Source of the DNA: Streptomyces sp. 35G-GA-8
GTDB taxonomy: Bacteria > Actinomycetota > Actinomycetes > Streptomycetales > Streptomycetaceae
Assembly (NCBI RefSeq): GCF_023534745.1
Contig: NZ_JAMHJQ010000002.1
Location: forward strand, 565,783-629,782
Direction: 5' to 3'
Length of the DNA stretch: 64,000 nt
The notes beneath the pieces were generated by a model. The model was not told where the DNA came from. It saw only the letters and a program-made list of their open reading frames with translations, and searched no databases. Of this stretch, positions 41,092-48,628 are shown piece by piece (the stretch's first letter is position 1; the number at the start of each line of letters is the position of its first letter). The position numbers and the translations under genes were made by a program.

Positions 41092-41547
41092 TCAGACGAC
41101 GTCGAATTCGTTGCCCTCGGGATCCTGCATGGCCACGGCGTAGAACCCCATGTCCGGCTCATCCTTGACCCTCAGCACGGTGGCACCGGCTTCGACCAGC
41201 TGGTCAACAGCGACCCTGACCCGCCGCGCTCGGACATCCAGCGGGACGTCACGGCCACCACCGACCTTCAGGTCGAAGTGCCACCGGTTCTTGGCGGTCT
41301 TGGGCTCCGGAACCTGCTGGAACCAGACGCGCGGTCCCCGACCCGCCGAATCGACGATCGACTCCGGAACGTCGCCGGCCCCGGTCGGCAGCTCCTCCGC
41401 GGGCACCCCCATCGCCTCCCAGTAGGCACGCCACGTGGCGTGCCCGTCCGGCGCGGGCTCGGGCACATAACCCAGGGCCCGCGTCCAGAACGCCACCATT
41501 CTCTGCGGATCGGAGCAGTCGATCGTCAGCTGCAATGTCATCTCCAT
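41092..41547 (-). CDS. VOC (glyoxalase-like) family protein
   Basis: 151-residue VOC protein: LQLTIDCSDPQRMVAFWTRAL, WFQQVPEPKTAKNRWHFDLKV and C-terminal MQDPEGNEFDVV. ATG 41547 follows GGAGG by 8 bases. It is a paralogue of the VOC gene at 9271. It sits between two inverted copies of the non-coding repeat (A and B), so it may have been carried in with them. Activity unknown. Confidence 0.88.
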   Translation of the reverse strand: MEMTLQLTIDCSDPQRMVAFWTRALGYVPEPAPDGHATWRAYWEAMGVPAEELPTGAGDVPESIVDSAGRGPRVWFQQVPEPKTAKNRWHFDLKVGGGRDVPLDVRARRVRVAVDQLVEAGATVLRVKDEPDMGFYAVAMQDPEGNEFDVV

Positions 41548-41576
41548 GCCCCGAGCCTCCCAGACAGGTCTGACAG

Positions 41577-41632
41577 ACGATCCACTACCGCGCAGACCAC
41601 CCACCGACCCGAGGGGATCCCCTCCGGCCCCC
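41577..41632 (-). repeat. Truncated, internally deleted piece of repeat copy B
   Basis: TCCACTACCGCGCAGACCAC continuing to CCCGAGGGGATCCCCTCCGG repeats 41857-41926 but lacks about 28 bp in the middle. It lies between the VOC start and copy B. Confidence 0.7.
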
Positions 41633-41635
41633 CGG

Positions 41636-42128
41636 ACATGTGGGTGAGGCGTCATGGGAACGACTTAACCGACCCCAGGACGCATGAGCCGCCGGATCCC
41701 TCCCCAAAGCCCCTTCCAAACTGGGACATTGGGTGCAGATAGTAGGTCCGTCCGCCTCGGCTGACAGGTGTCACCCGACAACGGGCCCTCACAGCGGGGC
41801 ATGAATCCCAACCACCCACGGGGATCAGTCGCTGAGCCGGTGCCGGGCCGCCCCACTCCACTGCCGCGCAGACCACCCACCGACCCGAGGTCGGCAAGGG
41901 ACCGGACCATGCACGGATCCCCTCCGGGGACCCCTCCCCCCGGGCCGCCCCCCTCAAAGCAGCACCTGCGGTGGAGGGGCGGGGGTCAAGGGTGGAGCGA
42001 AGCGGAATCGGCGCAGCCGACGCGACGAAGGAGCGCCCTTGACGCCCGACCCGCAACCGCGAAACTGAAACCTAGGGGCGGCCCCCACCCGTATCCACAC
42101 CCCCCGGCCGACCCCGACTACCCCTCGG
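41636..42128 (-). repeat. Structured non-coding repeat, copy B
   Basis: Inverted relative to copy A and nearly colinear with it. CGACTTAACCGACCCCAGGA is at the left, GTCAAGGG (41985) / CCCTTGAC (42036) stem with TCGGC-gca-GCCGA inside, and GAAACTGAAACCTAGGGGCG at the right. Its right end runs into the stop of the small membrane protein gene at 42118. Confidence 0.85.
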
Positions 42129-42378
42129 CACTGACCTCACGCCGACCACCCGCCACCCGCCCCACCAAGTGCGCCTGCGGCGCACGCACCGTCACACGCA
42201 CCGGATCAGGGCAGCAGTAGCAGGTGTACGTGTAGCCCTCTTCCGCGTCGAGCGGAACGGGTGGCACGCCGCCGTCCGCACTCGGCATCACCGCGTACAA
42301 CACCGCCACCGCCAGCACGATCGCACTCATCGCGATCGACACAACACCCCACAGCGCCGGGTCCGTTACAGGCTCCAT
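42118..42378 (-). CDS. Small membrane protein
   Basis: 86 residues with one membrane helix (ALWGVVSIAMSAIVLAVAVL, about 8-27) and a C-terminal half containing a Cys-rich CYCC. Its start shares a base with the ATPase stop, so the two are co-translated. The last codons overlap repeat copy B, so the C-terminus may have been replaced by repeat sequence. Function unknown. Confidence 0.6.
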   Translation of the reverse strand: MEPVTDPALWGVVSIAMSAIVLAVAVLYAVMPSADGGVPPVPLDAEEGYTYTCYCCPDPVRVTVRAPQAHLVGRVAGGRREVSAEG

Positions 42379-42851
42379 CACCCAGCCACCTCGCTCCTGG
42401 CCTCGGCCAACGTGAACCAGACCGCCTTCAGCCTGGGCGAGCGGCCACCGTAGATGGTGAATCCCCACGCACGGGCCAGGCTGTCCACGAGCATCAGCCC
42501 CCGCCCGCCCTCTTGTTCGCGCCCCACGCACACGGCAACCGGTTCGGCCGGCACAGGAAAGGCCCAGGGCCTGTCGTCGGCCACGGAGACCGTCGCCTGT
42601 TTGTGGTCGACCGTCACATGCACGCGGATCAGCGACGTATGGGTATGGCGGTGCGCGTTGGTGACCACCTCGGTCACACAGAGGCGCGCGTCATCGACGA
42701 GGCCGCGATGCCGGTTCACCCCCAGCAGCGACGTGACGAAGTCACGCGCGACCTTGGCCGCACTCGCGGTGTTAGGCAGGGCGAGCCGGTAGGTCTCGCC
42801 GCCTTGAGGTGGTGGGGGTACGGGGGTTGCGGTGGCGGTCACGGTGGTCAT
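42378..42851 (-). CDS. RsbW-like ATP-binding regulatory protein
   Basis: 157-residue GHKL ATPase of the anti-sigma type that abounds in Streptomyces. N-box CVTEVVTNAHRH, a degenerate G1 (VADDRPW) and G2-like EGGRGLMLVDSLARAWG are present. It is divergent from a WhiJ-type XRE regulator and DUF397 genes, the arrangement seen in abaA/whiJ-like loci that influence development. Its partner protein is not visible. The loss of a canonical DxG in G1 may weaken ATP binding. Confidence 0.85.
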   Translation of the reverse strand: MTTVTATATPVPPPPQGGETYRLALPNTASAAKVARDFVTSLLGVNRHRGLVDDARLCVTEVVTNAHRHTHTSLIRVHVTVDHKQATVSVADDRPWAFPVPAEPVAVCVGREQEGGRGLMLVDSLARAWGFTIYGGRSPRLKAVWFTLAEARSEVAG

Positions 42852-42989
42852 GTCGTTCTCCCAACGCGGTGCGATCTGAACTGACGCGTGGCCCGCCATG
42901 CGTGGCGATGACCGCGACAGCGCGCCTCAAGGCGCGCCAAAGCGGCTGCACTTCGGTCTTACTGACGTGCGACGCGGTGCTGTGAGTAC

Positions 42990-43007
42990 ATTAGCGTTAC
43001 GGCTAAT
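42990..43007. promoter_or_regulatory. ATTAGC-N6-GCTAAT palindrome
   Basis: Perfect 6-bp inverted repeat in the 243-bp divergent region between the ATPase and XRE genes, and AT-rich against the background. A likely operator for the XRE protein or part of the promoter. Confidence 0.55.
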
Positions 43008-43094
43008 ACTTTGGACACCGTCGCGTAAAATCATGAACGAGTGGACCCTTGTTTGGTCACGGGCCACACTGAGACCCGACAAGAGGAGAGGCTG

Positions 43095-43946
43095 ATGCCG
43101 TCGAGGAAGGCGCCCACAGGACGCCAGTGCCGGTTGGGTACAGAGCTGCGCAAGATTCGCGAGCGCACGGGCCTGTCACTCACTCTGGCCGCCCCCAAGC
43201 TGGGTACGGATCGCACCACCATCAGCAACATCGAATCGGGACGGTTCGGTGTGAGCCCCGAGCGAGTGCGCACGTGGGCCGGCCACTACGAGTGCCCCGA
43301 CGCCGCCTACGTCGAAGCGCTCGCCAGCATGGCTGCGGAGCGCATAAACGGATGGTGGGAGGACTACCGTGGCGACCTCTCCAGCGGCGCCCTCGATCTG
43401 GCCGAGCTTGAGCACCACGCCGTCGGCATCCGGTCAGTGGAAATCATGCATATGCCGGGCCTGCTCCAGACCGAGGACTACGCACGTGCCGTATTCACGG
43501 AGGCCGTGCCGCCACCAAGCGCCACATACCTACGACGGCTGCTTTCGCACCGACTGAAGCGGCGCGATGTGCTCGACCGCACAGATGCACCCGCTTGTAC
43601 GTTTCTGATCCACGAGGCCGGACTACGGATGACGTACGGCGGCTCCAAGATCGCTGGCAGACAGCTCGACCATCTACTCAAGGAGTCGGAACGCGACAAC
43701 GTCACCGTCCGAGTAATTCCGTTCTCGGCGGGCGGGTTCCCGTATGCCAGCAGTTCGGCACACTATGTGTACGGTCCCGTTCCGCAGCTCGATACCGTGC
43801 AGACGGATACAGCGACAGGAGCGGGATTCCTGGATGCCGAGACAAGCCTTGAGAACTGGCGAGTCGCGCTGGATCGGACCGAAGAGAAATCTCTCGATCC
43901 GGAGAGTTCGCGAGACTTCATCCGCAAAATCGCTCAACAAGTATGA
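43095..43946 (+). CDS. WhiJ-type XRE regulator (DUF5753)
   Basis: 283 residues: an N-terminal XRE HTH (LRKIRERTGLSLTLAAPKLG, TTISNIESGR; about 18-70) and a C-terminal DUF5753 domain with IMHMPGLLQTEDYARAVF. ATG 43095 follows GAGGAG. Proteins of this type work with DUF397 proteins such as the two encoded next; in WhiJ they delay differentiation until the DUF397 partner releases them. That mechanism is assumed here from family knowledge. Confidence 0.9.
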   Translation: MPSRKAPTGRQCRLGTELRKIRERTGLSLTLAAPKLGTDRTTISNIESGRFGVSPERVRTWAGHYECPDAAYVEALASMAAERINGWWEDYRGDLSSGALDLAELEHHAVGIRSVEIMHMPGLLQTEDYARAVFTEAVPPPSATYLRRLLSHRLKRRDVLDRTDAPACTFLIHEAGLRMTYGGSKIAGRQLDHLLKESERDNVTVRVIPFSAGGFPYASSSAHYVYGPVPQLDTVQTDTATGAGFLDAETSLENWRVALDRTEEKSLDPESSRDFIRKIAQQV

Positions 43947-43958
43947 AGGCGTGAAAAA

Positions 43959-44153
43959 ATGGAAATTCAGTGGCGTAAGTCATCGAAATCGTCGAATGCC
44001 GATGGCAACAACTGTCTCGAACTCGCCCAGCACGACGGCGAGATCCTGATGCGCGAGAGCGACAACCCCGACGTCATCATCCACACCACCCCTGCCAAGC
44101 TGCGCGCCTTCCTCGACGGCGCCAAGGAAGGCGAGTTCGACTACCTCGCCTGA
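43959..44153 (+). CDS. DUF397 protein 1
   Basis: 64 residues beginning MEIQWRKSSKSSNADGNNCL, the standard DUF397 start, and ending KLRAFLDGAKEGEFDYLA. It lies 12 bp after the XRE gene and is probably its co-transcribed partner. An intrinsic terminator follows. Confidence 0.92.
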   Translation: MEIQWRKSSKSSNADGNNCLELAQHDGEILMRESDNPDVIIHTTPAKLRAFLDGAKEGEFDYLA

Positions 44154-44173
44154 GCAACCACCACACCCCGCAA

Positions 44174-44215
44174 CGGGCGGCCCCACCGGCGCAGGTGGAG
44201 GCCGCCCGTTTTTTT
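44174..44215 (+). terminator. Intrinsic terminator between DUF397 genes
   Basis: CGGGCGGCC (44174) pairs with GGCCGCCCG (44200-44208), extended by an inner CACC/GGTG, and is followed by seven T. One of the clearest intrinsic terminators in the window. Confidence 0.9.
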
Positions 44216-44243
44216 CGCGGGACACCACGGCAGACATACAGGT

Positions 44244-44438
44244 ATGGATATTCAGTGGCGCAAGTCTTCTAAGTCTTCAAACGCCGCAGGCTCCGACTGC
44301 CTCCAACTCGCCGAACACGACGGCCAGATCCTCATGCGCGAGAGCGACAACCCCGACGTCATCATCCGTACGACCCGCGCCCAACTGCGCGCCTTCCTCG
44401 ACGGTGCCAAGCAGGGCGAGTTCGACAACCTCGCCTGA
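44244..44438 (+). CDS. DUF397 protein 2
   Basis: 64 residues, 52 identical to DUF397 protein 1, with all 12 changes being substitutions. It follows a terminator by 28 bp and has only a weak ribosome site, so it probably has its own, perhaps leaderless, transcript or depends on read-through. A recent tandem duplicate. Confidence 0.9.
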   Translation: MDIQWRKSSKSSNAAGSDCLQLAEHDGQILMRESDNPDVIIRTTRAQLRAFLDGAKQGEFDNLA

Positions 44439-44757
44439 GCCTCCGCCAAGGTAACCCGCGTCAACGGATACAACCCGTCGACATATGCCACCTCACTCGT
44501 TAGACGTCAAACACTTGATACGCGCCCGCAGCAAACGCTAGCGTCTCCCCGTGTCGCCGCCACGGGCAGAACCTCCGGCACGGTCTCGTCGTGCCGTGCC
44601 GTGCCCGCCGCGCGTCGCACAACTCCCCCACCTTCTGCGCCAGTTGGGGGAGCGCTGAAAGGTTGTCCCCTGCCCGCCGCTCGTCACGCCGGCCAAAGGC
44701 AGGGGACAACCCTGGCCCACCACCACCTGCCCATCCCGCCCGCCAGGAGGCCCCACC
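44439..44757. other. Intergenic region with palindromes
   Basis: 319 bp without a gene. Contains the palindrome ACGCTAGCGT at 44535-44544 and the long hairpin at 44661-44711 in front of the next gene. Confidence 0.6.
44661..44711 (+). promoter_or_regulatory. 14-bp inverted repeat in leader of hypothetical gene
   Basis: GGTTGTCCCCTGCC / GGCAGGGGACAACC, perfect arms around a 23-base loop, ending 46 bp before ATG 44758. No T-run follows. It could be an operator or an RNA hairpin. Confidence 0.6.
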
Positions 44758-45108
44758 ATGCCCAACTCCGGCACACAGCAAGCCTTCTGGTGCGAGCGGG
44801 TCACCTACAGCCCGCTCTCCATCGACGGCATCGCCGACGCATCGCACCACTTGGCCCCCTCCCCCGCCGAGGCGATCCGCGCCATCCGCAAGGCCGTTCG
44901 CGACCTCGCCGCCACCCTCACCCCCGTCGAGCGCAAGCGCGCCCTGAGTTGGGTGGACGGTGGCGGCTGCATCGGCGCGGTCGGGGCGCTGCACCGGGGC
45001 GAGCCGTGTGGATTCTCGCTCAGCCACCGTGGCCTCTGGACGGAGTGGACCGTATGCCCCGTCCCGCTCCCCCTCAGTACCCGGCATGACGAAGGCCCTG
45101 TGTGGTGA
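44758..45108 (+). CDS. Hypothetical protein
   Basis: 116 residues with a perfect GGAGG site 7 bases before ATG. The middle is helical (SPAEAIRAIRKAVRDLAATL) and a DGGGCIGAVGALHRG segment follows. No signal peptide or membrane helix. I do not recognise it. It converges on the ADP-ribosyltransferase-like gene; a role as an immunity partner would be pure guesswork. Confidence 0.7.
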   Translation: MPNSGTQQAFWCERVTYSPLSIDGIADASHHLAPSPAEAIRAIRKAVRDLAATLTPVERKRALSWVDGGGCIGAVGALHRGEPCGFSLSHRGLWTEWTVCPVPLPLSTRHDEGPVW

Positions 45109-45131
45109 CCGGTCGGTCACCACACAGGGCC
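45094..45131. terminator. 17-bp perfect bidirectional terminator
   Basis: GGCCCTGTGTGGTGACC / GGTCACCACACAGGGCC with loop ggtc. It contains the stop codon of the hypothetical gene and ends 19 bp before the 3' end of the ADP-ribosyltransferase-like gene. Confidence 0.9.
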
Positions 45132-45149
45132 GTTCGCGCGGCTCAGCCG

Positions 45150-47870
45150 TCAGTCTCGCTCGTTCGGCGGCTCGTACCACTTGTCGTTCGGTATGTACTT
45201 GCCCAAGCTGCCGTCCGGGTTGATCTCCCAGGCGCCCTTGATGTACCGCGAATCGATACCGCCGGGGAAGGCGACCTCTTCTTCGCTGGCCCAGCGACTG
45301 TCTTTCCCGAGGGTCGCGTTGACGTCGATTCCGCCCGGCGGATCGATGTCGTAGCGGTACTTCCTGTCTTCGTAGAGCAGATCCGGTTGCTCGTTCCTCG
45401 TTGTTCCGACGAACGCCGAGTCCGTGTTCTGCGTGACGTAGTCGTACAGATCCCCGTTGCTCGGCCTCTTCGGATCGAAGCCGTTCAGGAAGATGTCCTC
45501 CGGGGGACGGTCATCGAAGCGGTACAGAGGCTCGTCCGTGTCGCGCCACTTGATGTCTTCCTGGTCGACACCCGTGATCTTGATGTCGTATTCGTCCTCC
45601 ATCACCTCGGGATGGGGGTTGGGGTTGGGCTTGCCGACCGGGCAGTCCTCCGGCCCCGGCTCGGGCTCGGGCTCAGGTTCCGGCTCCGGCTCGGGCTCCG
45701 GGTCGTCCCTGATCGGCGGGGGCGGCGGGTCCGTGAGGCCGATCGCGATGGTGAGCCGGTCCTTCACGTCGTCGAACGTGTCGACGCCAGGGATCGTGGC
45801 CCCGGAGACCGTGGACAACAGGTTCAGAGTGGAGAATCCGGAGCCGGCCGCGAGGACGCTGCCGCTGAAGACAACGGGCGTACGAGTACCGGCCGAGGCG
45901 AGCGTGTAGCGCCCGCTGCCTGCCGCACCGGCGGTCGGACTGCCGTAGAAGGCGACATTGGAATTGTTCCGACAGTCGTCCTTGTCGTCGTCCTTGTCGT
46001 CCTCATCCGGGTCGTCGTCCGGCTTATCTACCTCCGTGCAGTGCTGGGTGATACCCGCAGGACCCATGACCGGATTGCAGATGGTCTCCTTTTCGTCCTC
46101 CTTGTCGTCATCCTTGTCGTCGTCGTCGTTGTTGTCGTCGCTCTTGTCGTCGTCCTTGCCGCCGCTGCTCCCGCCGGAATCAGACCCGCCGGTGCCCGTT
46201 TCCCGGCAGTTCTGCATGTAGCCCCAGGGCGCCATGACCGGAATGCACTCCCAGTCGTCATCCGACCCTCCGTTGGAGCCGCCGCTGCTGGAGCCACCAC
46301 TGCTGGAACCACCACTGCCGGAACTACCACCACTGCCGGAACTACCACCGCTGCTGGAGCCACCACTGCTCGAACCACCGCCGTTCGAGCCACCACCGCT
46401 GGAACCACCGCTGGAACCACCGCTGCTGGAGCTACCGCCGCTCGAACCGCCACTGCTGCTCGAACCACCACCATTGGATCCACCACCGCTCGAACCACCG
46501 CCGTTCGAGCCACCGCCGTTCGAGCCACCACCGCTGGAACCGCCACTGCTGGAGCTACCGCCGTCGGACCCACCATCGGAACCGCCGCCGTCCGACCCAC
46601 CACCGTCAGACCCACCATCGGAACCGCCACCATTCGAACCACCACCGTTGGATCCACCACCATTGGATCCACCACCGTTCGACCCACCGCCGTCCGACCC
46701 ACCATCGGAACCGCCGCCGTCCGACCCACCATCGGAACCGCCGCCGTCCGACCCACCATCGGAACCGCCGCCGTCCGACCCACCACCGTTGTCGCCACCA
46801 CCGTTGTCGCCACCGCCGTTGGATCCACCACCGTTGGATCCACCACCGTTGGATCCACCACCGGAGTCACCCCCACCGTTAGCGCCGCCTCCAGATTCGC
46901 CCCCAGAGTCACCACCACCATTGGCACCACCACCGTTAGCGCCACCCCCGTTAGCGCCCCCACCGTTAGCGCCACCCCCGTTGGCACCACCACCGTTGTC
47001 GCCGCCACCCGACTCGCCGCCACCCCCGGCAACCGTGTCGCTCTCGCAGTCGCCGCCAAGGATGTTGCAGACCGCCGTCTGAAGACCAGTCGCGACCTGA
47101 GTCCCCACACCACTGAAAACAAGCGCACCGATGATCAGGGCGACCAGGCCGATCATGCCTACGTACTCGACCGTCCCCTGACCGCGGTTCCGGCGCCATC
47201 CGATCATGTGCGGAATCGACGGAAACGCCTCCCGACGCAACCGCTCACGCGTCCACCGCGACCTCACAGCCCGCTGATCCGCAGGCAACTCAAACCACGC
47301 CCGGCTCGCACCCGCACTGACCAACGCCAACAGAGCACCCGGCAACAGAAGCTGACTCAGCCCCCGCTCCGAACCCCCATACAGATTCACCACACTGCCG
47401 ACCAGCAACCACGCCTGAAGCCCGACCAACCCGAACCAGACGACCTTCCCACCCGTCCACACAAGCCGCGCCAGAACCACCGCGACAATCCCCGGCACCA
47501 CCGCATACAACGCCACCAAAGACAGCACCGGCGTGATATGAGTACCCAGCTCCAGCAGCGAGTTCACCACCCCCACACCGCCCAGCAGCGTGAGAGCGAA
47601 CATCAGATAGAGCAGAACCCGGGTCACCACGAGCGATCTCGGCAACTCCCAGCGACGCGCGGGCGCGGGTATGCCGACCTGGATCATCAAGCCTTGTGAC
47701 TCCGACAACGGAAGAACCTTCCACCAAACTGCTGTAGCCGTCCGCCCCAGGCGTCCAGCCTTGGCACGTATATCGGCACAGTACGTACGCACAAGGCCCA
47801 TTCCGAAGGGCCCACGGACCCACCTGGGGCCCAAACCCACCCCCACCGGGCCCACTCGGCGTTTCATCAC
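45150..47870 (-). CDS. Membrane/pilin-like Gly-Ser-rich protein with C-terminal ADP-ribosyltransferase domain
   Basis: 906 residues in clear blocks. About 82-195: four hydrophobic helices. 224-272: [20 protein letters not shown], a Flp/TadE-type prepilin-like segment (G230, then Glu and Tyr at +5 and +6). 282-537: low-complexity Gly/Ser/Asn/Asp repeats. 542-555 and 598-611: two similar Cys loops, C-x-PVM-x-P-x-G-x2-Q-x-C, with an Asp/Lys-rich linker between. 723-740: Glu-Pro repeats. 782-885: a compact ADP-ribosyltransferase domain with R784 ([17 protein letters not shown], close to pertussis toxin S1), SAFVGTT at 818-824, [15 protein letters not shown] as in scabin/ScARP, and E863-x-E865 before [15 protein letters not shown]. 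Start GTG 47870 is uncertain; ATG 47687 would keep all domains. Target (protein or DNA) unknown. No immunity gene recognised. Confidence 0.8.
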   Translation of the reverse strand: MMKRRVGPVGVGLGPRWVRGPFGMGLVRTYCADIRAKAGRLGRTATAVWWKVLPLSESQGLMIQVGIPAPARRWELPRSLVVTRVLLYLMFALTLLGGVGVVNSLLELGTHITPVLSLVALYAVVPGIVAVVLARLVWTGGKVVWFGLVGLQAWLLVGSVVNLYGGSERGLSQLLLPGALLALVSAGASRAWFELPADQRAVRSRWTRERLRREAFPSIPHMIGWRRNRGQGTVEYVGMIGLVALIIGALVFSGVGTQVATGLQTAVCNILGGDCESDTVAGGGGESGGGDNGGGANGGGANGGGANGGGANGGGANGGGDSGGESGGGANGGGDSGGGSNGGGSNGGGSNGGGDNGGGDNGGGSDGGGSDGGSDGGGSDGGSDGGGSDGGSDGGGSNGGGSNGGGSNGGGSNGGGSDGGSDGGGSDGGGSDGGSDGGSSSSGGSSGGGSNGGGSNGGGSSGGGSNGGGSSSSGGSSGGSSSSGGSSGGSSGGGSNGGGSSSGGSSSGGSSGSGGSSGSGGSSSGGSSSGGSNGGSDDDWECIPVMAPWGYMQNCRETGTGGSDSGGSSGGKDDDKSDDNNDDDDKDDDKEDEKETICNPVMGPAGITQHCTEVDKPDDDPDEDDKDDDKDDCRNNSNVAFYGSPTAGAAGSGRYTLASAGTRTPVVFSGSVLAAGSGFSTLNLLSTVSGATIPGVDTFDDVKDRLTIAIGLTDPPPPPIRDDPEPEPEPEPEPEPEPGPEDCPVGKPNPNPHPEVMEDEYDIKITGVDQEDIKWRDTDEPLYRFDDRPPEDIFLNGFDPKRPSNGDLYDYVTQNTDSAFVGTTRNEQPDLLYEDRKYRYDIDPPGGIDVNATLGKDSRWASEEEVAFPGGIDSRYIKGAWEINPDGSLGKYIPNDKWYEPPNERD
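46260..47027 (-). repeat. Low-complexity Gly-Ser/Asn/Asp coding repeat
   Basis: About 770 bp of degenerate 9- to 15-bp units (plus strand ccaccaccgttggatccacc and variants) coding for [12 protein letters not shown]-type peptide. It is prone to slippage and assembly error, so the linker length is uncertain. Confidence 0.9.
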
Positions 47871-48032
47871 CGACTAGGAGCGCGCGAGGGGCGCGCGAGT
47901 TCCCTCAGCTGGGGAATTTCACTCGTAAAGATGTCGTGGCTGTCACCGATACGCCAGCGCGATCCGAACGAACCACGCTTGGGTAGGGGGAAGTTGAAAC
48001 ACTTGAACTACCGCGCAGGAGGCCTTCCCCCC

Positions 48033-48581
48033 ATGACCGTCAAAGGCATCGACGTCTCGTCACATCAGAGTTCCAGCTACAGCACGGCCGACCTCGACTT
48101 CGTCTTCATCAAGGCCACCGAGGGCACGTCGTACGTCAACCCCAAGATGAACGCCCAGGCGGCGCGCGCCCGGGGCGCCGGGCTGGTGACGGGGTTCTAT
48201 CACTTCCTGCGGCCCGGTGACATGAAGGCGCAGGCGCGGTACTTCGTCGAGGAGTGCGCCAGTGTCGAGTACGACCCGCTGTTCGCCGACTGGGAGGACG
48301 ACGGAGTTTCCTGCGCCGAGAAGGACACATTCCTCACCGAGGTGAAGCGGTTGCGCGGGTCCAATCACCAAGTGGGGCTGTATTGCGGGCAGTACTACTG
48401 GCTGCACCGCGACACCACCAGCAACGCGGGCGACGCGCTGTGGATCGCCGACTATGTGGCCGCCGGAAAGCCCCGGATCAAGGCGGCGTGGAAGTTCCAC
48501 CAGTACACGGACACTCCGGTCGACACGAACGTCGGGAAATTCGCCGACCGGGCCGCCCTGAAGAAGTGGACCCGAGGCTGA
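48033..48581 (+). CDS. GH25 lysozyme (muramidase) without signal peptide
   Basis: 182-residue GH25 domain that cuts N-acetylmuramic acid bonds. Catalytic residues are visible: D7 (GIDVSSHQ), D86 and E88 (FADWEDD). YHFLRPGD and WKFHQYTD are family segments. ATG 48033 follows CAGGAGG by 10 bases. There is no signal peptide or wall-binding domain, as in phage endolysins, so export must be by another route. Divergent from the ADP-ribosyltransferase-like gene. Confidence 0.9.
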   Translation: MTVKGIDVSSHQSSSYSTADLDFVFIKATEGTSYVNPKMNAQAARARGAGLVTGFYHFLRPGDMKAQARYFVEECASVEYDPLFADWEDDGVSCAEKDTFLTEVKRLRGSNHQVGLYCGQYYWLHRDTTSNAGDALWIADYVAAGKPRIKAAWKFHQYTDTPVDTNVGKFADRAALKKWTRG

Positions 48582-48628
48582 CAAGGGTCCCGGCGCCGAG
48601 ACGAGCCCCGCGCCCTGTCCCCTTCGCC

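Noticed and set aside
40541-42128. Classical IS or composite transposon
   Set aside because: No transposase frame and no target-site duplication I could identify. Kept only as a repeat family.
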